NCBI RefSeq assembly: GCF_004361915.1
Contig: NZ_SNWP01000010.1
Location: forward strand, 1,452,050-1,516,049
Direction of reading: 5' to 3'
Source of the DNA: Sediminibacterium goheungense
Lineage (GTDB): Bacteria; Bacteroidota; Bacteroidia; Chitinophagales; Chitinophagaceae
DNA length: 64,000 bases
In this document: in pieces, positions 33,630-42,322 of the stretch
Position numbering within the stretch: the first letter of the stretch is position 1
How the letters are laid out: the number at the start of each line of letters is the position of its first letter
The notes under the pieces: model-generated
What the model was told of the DNA's origin: nothing
Seen by the model: the letters and a program-made list of their open reading frames with translations, nothing else
Database searches by the model: none
Made by a program: the position numbers and the translations under genes

Positions 33630-34784
33630 ATGCCAGAAAAAATAACATATCTCTATCTTGATGACAATGATAAAGTAACTCGTGATGGAGATGTAGAATT
33701 ATTTAATACCATTTCAAAGGATGTGGAAATTAAAACAGATTATCCTTCCAGCTGGAAGCAAAGATCAAAATCCATTTTTACTGATTTAAATCATTATGAT
33801 GGAATAATTATTGACTGGGAGCTTACAAATCAGAGCCAGGCTGCCAAGGAAGGATCGCATGAAGCCGAAGATGTCGATTTTTCTGCCGAATCATTGGCAG
33901 AACATTTAAGAGTAAATGCTGCAAAAAAAAACGTGAAGGATATTCCTATCATTATCTGTTCTGCCGATAAGAATAAAGCATTTTCTAATTTAAAGAATCG
34001 TGAGCTTACACGAAGGGATATTTTTGATCTCACATACATCAAAAATGATCTATTTGTAAAACATGTGAGTGAAAGCGAAAGACAATTATTCAATCTTGCC
34101 ATTGTATATAAATTGCTCCAGCAAAGTGCATTTGATGTAAAAGCAGCTCTTGATTTATCTGCGGACGAATTAGATTTTTTGGATATCAGGTTTTTAGATA
34201 CGTTAGAAAAGATCTCAACTACAAATACTACTCATGATCTAGTATATTTTTTACTACAAGAGTTTCTTTTACCAGAAGGGCTTTTAATTAATGAACAAAT
34301 TGTTGCTGCTCGGCTAGGCGTTGACATTGAAAAATCTGGCGATTCTTGGAATAAGATTAAGGAAGTATTGGTTGAAGAACAGATATGTTATAAAGGCTTA
34401 CTTAGCATTGGGTGGTCTACTTATTGGTCATTTAAGCTTGTAAAATGGTGGAATGCCATTAGTGATAAGGACTTGCGCACAACTAGTGCATCAACAAGGG
34501 TTCAGGTTCTTAATGAAAAATATGGAACTACTTTGATCCCTGCGGAAAAAATAAAGTTTTGTAGCAGTGACGAATTTTGGACAGTATGCAAAGGCACTAG
34601 ACGTCCTCTTGATCCAATTAACGGCTTTATAATTGGAGACTATACGTCTAATCCCTGGCTTGAAGTAGAATATGTATCGGCTTATGCGGAACTTGAAAAA
34701 GAAGATCCAAATGCTTGGCGAATCAGTGCAATTGAGCGTGTGCGATTTGAAAAGTTTAAATCCAAAATCGTAAAGAATGATTAA
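33630..34784 (+). CDS. Receiver-domain protein with unknown C-terminal region
   Basis: A 384-aa protein beginning at ATG 33630, 4 nt after the kinase gene. Residues 1-145 look like a CheY-type receiver with acidic pair D11/D12, phosphoacceptor D62 (IIIDWEL), S111 (ICSADKN) and K138. The remaining 240 residues show no DNA-binding motif that I can recognise; they include LLQEFLLPEGLLINEQIVAARLG and a Trp-rich segment. An enzymatic or protein-binding output is more likely than transcription control. It overlaps the next gene by 8 nt. Confidence 0.75.
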   Translation: MPEKITYLYLDDNDKVTRDGDVELFNTISKDVEIKTDYPSSWKQRSKSIFTDLNHYDGIIIDWELTNQSQAAKEGSHEAEDVDFSAESLAEHLRVNAAKKNVKDIPIIICSADKNKAFSNLKNRELTRRDIFDLTYIKNDLFVKHVSESERQLFNLAIVYKLLQQSAFDVKAALDLSADELDFLDIRFLDTLEKISTTNTTHDLVYFLLQEFLLPEGLLINEQIVAARLGVDIEKSGDSWNKIKEVLVEEQICYKGLLSIGWSTYWSFKLVKWWNAISDKDLRTTSASTRVQVLNEKYGTTLIPAEKIKFCSSDEFWTVCKGTRRPLDPINGFIIGDYTSNPWLEVEYVSAYAELEKEDPNAWRISAIERVRFEKFKSKIVKND

Positions 34785-35574
34785 AAGGAACGATATATTA
34801 AGCCCCCGAGAAGAATTAAAAAATTTCTCTATTTTTTTAGACCAAAATCCATGGTTTAGTTCCATCTCTGTACCACATGATCTTAAAAAAATTTTGAGCA
34901 ATAATGGCAAAATAGGAGATGTTTGTAAATATAGTTTGGTAAAATTTCCTTTCAAAAACATCAATTTAGATCGACATGTCCGTCCTAATTGGGTTTCGAG
35001 ATTAGCAAGAGAGAACGAAGGAGAATCTAGAGTTCTACTTGAAGTTGCTTGCGAGTGTAACTATAACTTTGATGAGGATAATATTTCAGATCCTATTATA
35101 ATGTTAGCAACTAAGATAATTATTCAGTTTGATTATTTTCTCGATTCGAACATTGAAGACCCGAAAACGTTGCAATGCTCATGGCACCTTGATAAGCATG
35201 ATCCAAATAAAGGAGCTTCTACTAGCCACCCTCTTTATCATTATGAATATGGGGGTACAGAAATCAGGAAAACCGAAGGGTTTAATTATGGAGATTTTAT
35301 TTTGATGGATAGTCCAAGAATAATGCATCCACCACTTGATCTAGTTTTAGCGTTTGATTTTGTAATCAAAAATTTTTATACTTACGAAACCCATAAAGTG
35401 CTAACCGATGATCTCTTATATAAAAGATATATAAAAAACGCTCAGTATAGATTATGGCGACCATACGCTATATCATTTGCAAGTCATTTTCACGATTTTA
35501 ATGATATCTATACCATCGACAGAGCATTTGCAGACAATATTTTGCATTGTACAAATAAAGCTGAGATCTATTAA
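34777..35574 (+). CDS. Unknown 265-aa protein, last gene of the GHKL module
   Basis: Not recognised. It starts within the stop region of the receiver gene (ATGATTAA overlap), so it is co-translated. A segment SWHLDKHDP (H137, D139), then HPLYHYEYGG, GDFILMDSPRIMHPP (H184), is reminiscent of the HxD...H arrangement of double-stranded beta-helix Fe(II)/2-oxoglutarate oxygenases, but the distal Arg is not evident, so this is only a hint. No signal peptide or membrane segment. Its stop lies 1 nt from the stop of the convergent gene on the - strand. Confidence 0.65.
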   Translation: MIKRNDILSPREELKNFSIFLDQNPWFSSISVPHDLKKILSNNGKIGDVCKYSLVKFPFKNINLDRHVRPNWVSRLARENEGESRVLLEVACECNYNFDEDNISDPIIMLATKIIIQFDYFLDSNIEDPKTLQCSWHLDKHDPNKGASTSHPLYHYEYGGTEIRKTEGFNYGDFILMDSPRIMHPPLDLVLAFDFVIKNFYTYETHKVLTDDLLYKRYIKNAQYRLWRPYAISFASHFHDFNDIYTIDRAFADNILHCTNKAEIY

Positions 35575-35575
35575 T

Positions 35576-35965
35576 CTAAGAAGAGAATGTTTTCAAATAT
35601 TTGATCCCATCTATCAACTTGGAGAAAACCACCCCAGACGGTTTATGTAAAATCTTGTAATACCGTGCAAACACGGCATCGTTTTCGGACTTCTCATCTA
35701 CAAGAATTATTGTTTTATTTAAAGCATAGGCCATCCCTAATTCAAAGGCCAAGCCATATCCGGATGGATTTGAATCTTCCATATAAGCAAATAGGATATC
35801 GCATTCTTTTACAAAATGTATATCCCATGTCGTATATTGATAATGATGATCTAAGCCATGTGTTTGTGGATTAAAGAAAATAAATTGATCACATAATTCT
35901 TGAATCACAATACTTTGCCATCCAGATTTAAATCCGCCAGATAAAAATACTTTTGGCTTATACAT
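35576..35965 (-). CDS. Nucleoside 2-deoxyribosyltransferase-like protein
   Basis: A 129-aa single-domain protein with a Rossmann-like fold: KVFLSGGFKSGWQ, FFNPQTHG, CDILFAYMEDSNPSG, then YGLAFELGMAYALNKTIILVDE, in which the Glu of FELGMAYA is the usual catalytic residue of the family. Relatives cleave the N-glycosidic bond of deoxynucleosides; family members in conflict systems are thought to process nucleotides or NAD. It is directly joined to a membrane-protein gene with no intergenic base, the last pair of the - strand operon. Confidence 0.78.
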   Translation of the reverse strand: MYKPKVFLSGGFKSGWQSIVIQELCDQFIFFNPQTHGLDHHYQYTTWDIHFVKECDILFAYMEDSNPSGYGLAFELGMAYALNKTIILVDEKSENDAVFARYYKILHKPSGVVFSKLIDGIKYLKTFSS

Positions 35966-36685
35966 TTAGTTTATTTTATAAAATTTTGACAAAAAAATCG
36001 AAAAAGGTATTTTATATGCAATACTGAGAAACCTAGAACGTGTTTTCATTAATAATAGGCTTCCAATAATTAAGATGCAATATATAAAAACGTTATACAG
36101 GCCTGTATTAAAGAATGAAAACCAATTTAGAAAGGATGTATAAAGGCAGCTTAATAACCCAAACAACCCTAATAATAGTGAAAAAGAACTTAAATGTTTA
36201 CATAAATCTGATCTAAACATGAAAGTATAAACTTTCGTATCAGATTCAGGTATATAAGACATAACTATATTTCTAAGATTCCGAACATTTAAGTTTGTCA
36301 ATTGAGCCGTTGTCAAAATAGGTGATCCACTTTGATCTTTCCAAAGCCGATTTATTACTGACTTACATTCCTGAAATTCTAGCTGACCACTAATTTCAGC
36401 CTCAATTTGTAAAGGTGTTTTTATTCCCAAAAGTTTTACTTTTTTTGTTATATAGTCAGAAAAGTCAATAGAATAAATAACGTACCCCGACAAGTATGCA
36501 AATAAGAAAATAACAAATTGTTCATTCCCCTTAATAAATGGAATGCTTTCAAAATTAAACTGGATAGACGGATTAATAATATATGTAAGCAAAAATATTG
36601 CATATAGTCCAGGTAATAAATACCCGAGAAAATCTAAGAAAAAAACTTTTATAGCATCTATTATATCACTTGTCTTCATAAACAA
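35966..36685 (-). CDS. Multi-spanning membrane protein in the phosphorothioation-type operon
   Basis: A 239-aa protein with about four hydrophobic segments (roughly 12-36, 54-74, 165-185, 193-213) and a soluble central part of about 85 residues. I know no family for it. It is encoded 9 nt after the sulfurtransferase gene and abuts the deoxyribosyltransferase-like gene, so the two may form an enzyme/membrane-effector pair. The start could also be the Met two codons later (36679). Confidence 0.7.
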   Translation of the reverse strand: MFMKTSDIIDAIKVFFLDFLGYLLPGLYAIFLLTYIINPSIQFNFESIPFIKGNEQFVIFLFAYLSGYVIYSIDFSDYITKKVKLLGIKTPLQIEAEISGQLEFQECKSVINRLWKDQSGSPILTTAQLTNLNVRNLRNIVMSYIPESDTKVYTFMFRSDLCKHLSSFSLLLGLFGLLSCLYTSFLNWFSFFNTGLYNVFIYCILIIGSLLLMKTRSRFLSIAYKIPFSIFLSKFYKIN

Positions 36686-36694
36686 TTAATTTTT

Positions 36695-37801
36695 TTATAT
36701 AAAACAACTTGCACAACCCTCTCCCTCCGCTTCATCTAGTATATCAACAAGATAAGGAGATTTTTTATTGTCGTTAAGTCTGTTTGTTTTCTTTATATAA
36801 TCTTCTTTTATACCAGCCATTCGTTCTGGTTGTATTAAATCAGCCAGACTTTCATCCTGCATCCAGGTATAACCGTCTTTCTCATACTCCATGGCTTTCT
36901 TGTACAGTTCTGGGTGTTGTTCATATAGCCAAATCCATTCAATTTTTTGTTGGTAAAAGCAAAAAAAGCAACCTGATCGACTACGAGCATACTCTCCCTT
37001 TTGACCGTTATGTTCAAAACTTATCTTTTCATAATATTGAGGCACACCTACTCCACTATCTTTTAAAATTCGGAAAATATCATCACGAACTAGTACGTCA
37101 TTGTTATCAATTAAAGGAAATTGTTTTATCTGTGAAAGAGGGTAGGCTGTTGTTTGTAAAAACTGGAACACCACTTCATTAAATGCTTCGGTATCCAGGT
37201 CTAAGAGTGCTTGTACTTTGGTAGCCCTCAAAAACTTTGGTGTTACCGGCTCTTGTACCAGGTTTAATATTCTATCTAACTTGGAAGAGCTGGTTTGTTT
37301 ATACCATTCTATCAGTTTTGGAATATTGCTGTTGGTAAACAATTTTGTCATTACATCTTCACTCCAAATATTTTTCCGGAAAGGGAAAATAGACTGGATG
37401 TTTGGCTTTGTAGAAATATAGCCCTCACGATCTTCATCACCCCTAATTCCTACATAAGAAATTACCGGATCATCGCCTACCCATTCCTCAAAGGGGTCAA
37501 GCTTAAGTTTGCGAGTACACCAACGTGATACAGAAGAAGGTAAATAACCACCATACAATTTCAAGAAATGATCAAACGGATCTTCATGGCTCTCTTCCGC
37601 AGAAACAAGACGTTTTATTTTTTTGCCTAAATAAGCCTCTAAATTCTCGATCAATTGATAGGTTTCTGTTAGCTCCTTACCAGTATCGCATGTATAGTAT
37701 TCAATATCGAGTTGGGGATACTTTTCAAACAGGTAAATAGCCAGTGCTGCGCTGTCTTTACCTCCTGAAATACCCAATACATGTCTTACTTTATTTTTCA
37801 T
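36695..37801 (-). CDS. PAPS-reductase-like sulfurtransferase, DndC/SspD-like
   Basis: A 368-aa PP-loop protein with the ATP-pyrophosphatase motif GISGGKDSAALA (12-17 core), then RWCTRKLK, GIRGDEDREGY and a CxxC region SGCFFCFYQQ. This is the pattern of DndC/SspD proteins, which activate the DNA backbone with ATP for sulfur insertion. The C-terminus GCASCFI adds another Cys pair. It overlaps the ATPase gene by 11 nt, between that ATPase and the membrane protein. A tRNA-thiolation-like role is less likely, given the DUF4007 and ATPase partners. Confidence 0.87.
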   Translation of the reverse strand: MKNKVRHVLGISGGKDSAALAIYLFEKYPQLDIEYYTCDTGKELTETYQLIENLEAYLGKKIKRLVSAEESHEDPFDHFLKLYGGYLPSSVSRWCTRKLKLDPFEEWVGDDPVISYVGIRGDEDREGYISTKPNIQSIFPFRKNIWSEDVMTKLFTNSNIPKLIEWYKQTSSSKLDRILNLVQEPVTPKFLRATKVQALLDLDTEAFNEVVFQFLQTTAYPLSQIKQFPLIDNNDVLVRDDIFRILKDSGVGVPQYYEKISFEHNGQKGEYARSRSGCFFCFYQQKIEWIWLYEQHPELYKKAMEYEKDGYTWMQDESLADLIQPERMAGIKEDYIKKTNRLNDNKKSPYLVDILDEAEGEGCASCFI

Positions 37802-40800
37802 TTCGTAAAAGCTCCTCTAATAATTTAGCCAATGTGGCGATATTTAATTGTTTATCTCTTCCTAATTGACTCTTTACTTTATCTTGTAATTGAATATAAG
37901 CTTTATTCTTTGTTTTTGGTAAGCGAATTAAGTTTTTTTGAAGCCCTTGCACAAAGGAAGTTACCTCTAGTTTAAAGGCAATTTCTTTATCTTCATTAAA
38001 GTTACTAATCTCGCTCAGATTATCTAATTCATGCACCATATCCTTCATACGGTCAAAGAGGATATGCTTTTCTGAGTCTGATATTACGCTTAATGCCTTG
38101 CCAATACAAGCTTGTGCTATTGCATTCAACCAAGCGTTACGATCATCTAATTCTGAGTTAATCCGCTGTACAAAAACTCGCTGGTTTTGCTGTAGCAAAT
38201 GTTTTTTTACATGTAAAAATCGTTTTTGCAGTGTTGACTTGTACGTCGGGAATTGCTCATTACTTCCAATAATCTCATCTTGTATGAAGAGCTCAAAACT
38301 ATCTAATAAATCACCATAGCAGTTGCGTATATCCCGAATACTTTGCTGCAACTGGTTAATAAAGCTTTCTAGTTCATGAGGGTTTTGCTGTAATTCAATA
38401 ATGCTAAAGCCCATTGCCTTAGGGAAATGTTCAAAAAAAGTCTGCTCCGGATCTTTCGCCGTAGCAATAGCTTCTCTAAGGGCGAGCGTTTTTTTATCTA
38501 AACTCCGGGTATGTTTTGCATATTCAGGCAAGTCTTTATAAAAAGTAAGGAATGGTCTAATAGTTTCAATAAAAAGACTATTAGTGGCTTTTTCCTGTTC
38601 GGCTTGGCTAAGCATGTTTCGGTAGCTGTTGAAGATGCTCAGCCTAACCCCTGCAATATCAAAGGCTTTTATTTCATAATCGCCAGGTGCTTTACTAACC
38701 AAGTCTAATGTATCAATAGTAAGTTGAGGTATATAACGATTCTCCTGAAATAATGCGAAATCATCTCTTTTGCAGAATAAAAAAATTGGCAACCAAAAAT
38801 CAATAAATCCTTTTTTGAGTTTAAAGGGTTTCGTTAGCAATATATCTACTAAATCCTGTAGGTTACGTTTACCACTACGCGCTTCATTCAAAAAGTTGTT
38901 ACAAGCCATCCATAGCCGGTTAAAGCTTTCACTGGTAGGCTCTGCTAATATATAACCAACACCCTGCTGCCTGTGCATACCTGTTTCTCTCAGCAGAGAA
39001 AGGTATACTGTTTTTTCAGGGGGGAACTTGGTATTTTCGAAACCTATATCAGCTAAGTTCCAGTTATCTATAAGATTTTTTAAGAGATTTTTTTTAGCTG
39101 AAGACAAAGCACCTGAAAGCTTTGTCTTGTTTATCATTTCATTTTTATAAATAGGTGTATTTGGATACACTTCATTGCAAATGCTGGACAAAAACTGGTT
39201 AAAGGATTTTTCATTCTGAAAAGTCTTTCTTTCACCATTAAAATACCAAACAATAGAAGATTGATCTCCTGCATAGATATTGGCCAAAACATAATGATTC
39301 AGTAATTTCACTTGATGTTGTAATATTCCATTCAATTCACGAAGAGCAACTCTATCTTCTTTATTATTTTCTCTAACTTTTTCAATCTTCTCAATTTCAA
39401 ATAATAAATTTCGAATTTCATCAGTGTTTTTATAGAGGCCATATAGAATAGCTTCTCGATTGCTTTCTGATACTACACGAATATCCTTTTCACTTACCTT
39501 ATCTGAAAAAATCAGGTTTATAATGCCATCCACTTCATTTTCTGGGGCTTGTACCCATGGCTCCTCTGTCAAACAAAAAGCAAATAATCGTGGAGTGCCT
39601 CTTTCATAGTGCACTTCTTTAGCTGGTATGTATGGAAAGTCGAAGTATTTACTCAAATGGTGTACTGTATTCACGACTCGTTCTACCAAATTACCTGCTT
39701 CGTTAATTGCCAGCTCTATATCCAAATCAGTACCCTCAAAAAGAATCAATTTATCGCTATGTTTTACGTAGCGAATTATTTTGAAACCTTCTAATTTTGC
39801 AATAATTGCAGCTGGCTGTTTGATGCCTAAACTATATTTACCATAATCTGCGAGGAATGTGCGATTAATACGTGCAGATGCCGTAGCAAAGATATTAAGT
39901 AACCCTATCGTCTTTACTAATTTCAATGCATCAGTAACTTCGTTACCCAAAAGTCCTTCCGCACGTTCAATAGCAATACGCATAGCTGCCCATTGCGTAT
40001 AATGAGGATTGAATTTAGTAGTAAGTAGCGAGTTAAAATTATAAACTAAATAATCGTATAAATTAGCTACATTATAGTAGGGCGCTTGATCATTTTTAAA
40101 ATTTCGAATGCCCAAATGATCATTTGATTCTATAAATGAAAAAAGCGATCGCTCATTCTGTCCATACTTTTGAAGACTAAGTGTAAGCACTGCTGCTGAT
40201 AATATATCGAAGGGTAATAGTTTCTCAGCAAAGCTCTCTGAGAAATAATCTTTCAAAGGAAATGCCTTAGCCGCTTCTATACACTTGAACAGCTTTGAAA
40301 ACTGCTTATCTTTTTGGCCAAATTTAAGTTCACTCAAACGCTCTGAAGCCAAAAATAGTAACTGCTCTACGGGTTCGTTAAAAGTAATTTCTTTAAGACG
40401 TCCTTTTACTTTATCCCACTCATTTTGCTGTGTCTGTGTAAGCCCTCGTGAATAGCCATTAAAATCTTGATGCAGAGTAGTAATGAAGATTATATTTTTC
40501 TTTACATCATTTACATACTCTGCCAGTTCCTGTATAAAATACAATTCGTTTTCAGGATTATTCTTGGCAGCGTATTCTAAAAATTTGCCAAACTCATCTA
40601 CCACGATCACTAACCCTTTACCTGTTTTAGCTAAAGCTTTGTAATACTTATTCAATGAGGACAGTAATACTTCTGAAGTAAGTTTCTTTGTATCAAGATT
40701 TAACTGACTTGCTACTTCATTTCGTAAAGAATTATATTGTCCAACCAAGCGTATAAACTTAAATTCTTTAACGGGAATATTGTTACCTAGCTTAGAAAAA

Positions 40801-41048
40801 TAGTATTGTTTGTGGTTAATATTTTTTTCAAATGCCCAAAGAAAAGCTGACTTACCAATACCATATGCCCCCACAATCGTAAATGAACGAATACCAGTTT
40901 GATAGTCGTTGATCAATTGGGTAAAAACTTGTTTAGAATTAGTGGTGGGAATATAATGCAATGCATTATCTGCATCACGTATAATATTTACGGATGGAGA
41001 AAAGCCATTGTGTTCCTGCTTTCTTTTTTTATCGGTTATAGTAGCCAT
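37791..41048 (-). CDS. Large P-loop ATPase, SspC-like
   Basis: A 1085-aa protein. Walker A is VGAYGIGKSAFL (60-67 core) and Walker B is GLVIVVDEFGKFL (D151, E152); the rest is mostly helical with no recognised domain. Genes of this type sit between DUF4007 and the PAPS-reductase-like gene in Ssp phosphorothioation cassettes, where the ATPase is needed for DNA modification. Overlaps of 20 nt (DUF4007 side) and 11 nt (sulfurtransferase side) indicate translational coupling. AT-rich codon use, as in the rest of the island. Confidence 0.85.
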   Translation of the reverse strand: MATITDKKRKQEHNGFSPSVNIIRDADNALHYIPTTNSKQVFTQLINDYQTGIRSFTIVGAYGIGKSAFLWAFEKNINHKQYYFSKLGNNIPVKEFKFIRLVGQYNSLRNEVASQLNLDTKKLTSEVLLSSLNKYYKALAKTGKGLVIVVDEFGKFLEYAAKNNPENELYFIQELAEYVNDVKKNIIFITTLHQDFNGYSRGLTQTQQNEWDKVKGRLKEITFNEPVEQLLFLASERLSELKFGQKDKQFSKLFKCIEAAKAFPLKDYFSESFAEKLLPFDILSAAVLTLSLQKYGQNERSLFSFIESNDHLGIRNFKNDQAPYYNVANLYDYLVYNFNSLLTTKFNPHYTQWAAMRIAIERAEGLLGNEVTDALKLVKTIGLLNIFATASARINRTFLADYGKYSLGIKQPAAIIAKLEGFKIIRYVKHSDKLILFEGTDLDIELAINEAGNLVERVVNTVHHLSKYFDFPYIPAKEVHYERGTPRLFAFCLTEEPWVQAPENEVDGIINLIFSDKVSEKDIRVVSESNREAILYGLYKNTDEIRNLLFEIEKIEKVRENNKEDRVALRELNGILQHQVKLLNHYVLANIYAGDQSSIVWYFNGERKTFQNEKSFNQFLSSICNEVYPNTPIYKNEMINKTKLSGALSSAKKNLLKNLIDNWNLADIGFENTKFPPEKTVYLSLLRETGMHRQQGVGYILAEPTSESFNRLWMACNNFLNEARSGKRNLQDLVDILLTKPFKLKKGFIDFWLPIFLFCKRDDFALFQENRYIPQLTIDTLDLVSKAPGDYEIKAFDIAGVRLSIFNSYRNMLSQAEQEKATNSLFIETIRPFLTFYKDLPEYAKHTRSLDKKTLALREAIATAKDPEQTFFEHFPKAMGFSIIELQQNPHELESFINQLQQSIRDIRNCYGDLLDSFELFIQDEIIGSNEQFPTYKSTLQKRFLHVKKHLLQQNQRVFVQRINSELDDRNAWLNAIAQACIGKALSVISDSEKHILFDRMKDMVHELDNLSEISNFNEDKEIAFKLEVTSFVQGLQKNLIRLPKTKNKAYIQLQDKVKSQLGRDKQLNIATLAKLLEELLRNEK

Positions 41049-41922
41049 CTAAAATATCGTACTTATTAATTTGTGATTTAATTTGTAACACTTCATTGCC
41101 TGCGGTTTCCGTATACACTACATGTCGGTTATAACGTTCAGAAATTTCTTGTAGTTTATTGTATAAGCCATCAGGATTCAAAGCAAATACCACTCCCGGA
41201 GCATTCCATCCTGTAAGCAGCTCTCTGAAAGTAAGCGTTTGCTGGCCTTCGTAATTGTCTAAAATATTGAACAAAACAATTTCGCATGGTAAATCAATAC
41301 GTTCTTCCGAATCTATCTTATACCAGTCTACAAGATTATGATCCAAATCTCTTTGCTTAAAACGCTTCATAAGGTCAAGATCAACAAGCACACCATTAAA
41401 ATCATCTTCTATATCTATTGAATCACCCTTTTGTGGTTTGGAATACATACGAAGGAATACGCTTATATCACGTTCCAAGGTATTGGCATTATCTGTATTT
41501 GTTTCATATTCTTGTGTTTTTCTCAGTAGAAAATTTACTGACTGGTCTTTCGTAAACTCAATTCTTTCTTTTCGTAATTCATTAAAGAATAAAGAAGCTA
41601 TTGAAAAACGATTAGTTTTCAACAAGAAGTAATGAAGTAACCAAATGGTAGCAAAATCCTCAAGGTATAAATCTCTTCCGGTATCAGATTCAAAGAGATA
41701 ATTAGCCAGAATGGTTGGCGTATCATTTTCATTCAGAATACCAAAGGCTTTACCCCAATATCTCAACGATGCCACCATGTTTTTACCCACACCTAAATCC
41801 ACCACTGCTGTGTCTTCATTAAAGCTTTTACCTACACGCGAGAAATCAAACGTTTTTTTAAGCCAGAACTGCTTGCAAATGAATGACTCATGACCGGAAA
41901 AATAAATTCTTTGCTGTATCAT
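41029..41922 (-). CDS. DUF4007 protein, SspB-like
   Basis: A 297-aa protein with the DUF4007 signature: FSGHESFICKQFWLKK near the N-terminus and VDLGVGKNMVASLRYWGKAFGI (about 42-63). To my knowledge DUF4007 corresponds to SspB, the DNA-nicking component of the SspABCD single-strand phosphorothioation system. It is the first gene of the - strand operon. No SspA-type cysteine desulfurase is encoded in the window, so a housekeeping desulfurase would have to supply sulfur. Confidence 0.86.
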   Translation of the reverse strand: MIQQRIYFSGHESFICKQFWLKKTFDFSRVGKSFNEDTAVVDLGVGKNMVASLRYWGKAFGILNENDTPTILANYLFESDTGRDLYLEDFATIWLLHYFLLKTNRFSIASLFFNELRKERIEFTKDQSVNFLLRKTQEYETNTDNANTLERDISVFLRMYSKPQKGDSIDIEDDFNGVLVDLDLMKRFKQRDLDHNLVDWYKIDSEERIDLPCEIVLFNILDNYEGQQTLTFRELLTGWNAPGVVFALNPDGLYNKLQEISERYNRHVVYTETAGNEVLQIKSQINKYDILDGYYNR

Positions 41923-42322
41923 ATTTCTAACCTACGAAGGTAGTTGTTTCCCAATGTACCAAGTAAAATAGAAATGAACGATATGTTAGAAAAAAAGATA
42001 GCATATTATTACGAAATAGGGTAATTTATATGATCTATTCTGGTTAGAATGGACATTCTATTTTTTTCTAGAATTTCTCCATCCAACAGGATTTAAACAG
42101 TTTAAAAATAGTGGGTTAATTCTAAATCCATTTTCGTATAAGTTGTTGCTGTAATTATGCTTCCTAAAATACTTTTATTTAGTTAGCTGAGTGCGAAAAA
42201 TACAATCTTGTTTTTTAGTAAAAAGTAGTAAAGTACAGTAACTTCATGTAGCAAAGTTAGCAGTACAGCGTTTACTTATTTTAATATTTAATGGTAAGTA
42301 TTTACAAAGTTGTAGAAATGTT
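41923..42322. other. AT-rich non-coding right border of the defence island
   Basis: About 400 nt without a gene. It should hold the divergent promoters of the DUF4007 operon and of the secreted-protein gene. A small dyad CTAC-GAAG-GTAG (about 41934-41945) lies just ahead of the DUF4007 start, and TACATTGG nearby (- strand) is a possible -7 box. No integrase, tRNA or long repeat was seen. Confidence 0.4.

Noticed and set aside
28781..35574. Detocs-type two-component defence system
   Set aside because: The kinase has a GHKL N-terminus instead of a TPR sensor, and no nucleoside phosphorylase-type output is fused to the receiver.
36695..41922. Canonical Dnd (DndBCDE) system
   Set aside because: There is no DndB, DndD or DndE homologue that I can recognise; DUF4007 with the large ATPase points to the Ssp type instead.
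28332..42322. Integrative element boundaries of the first defence island
   Set aside because: No tRNA, integrase, transposase or flanking direct repeat was found, so only an AT-rich acquired region is claimed, not a defined mobile element.
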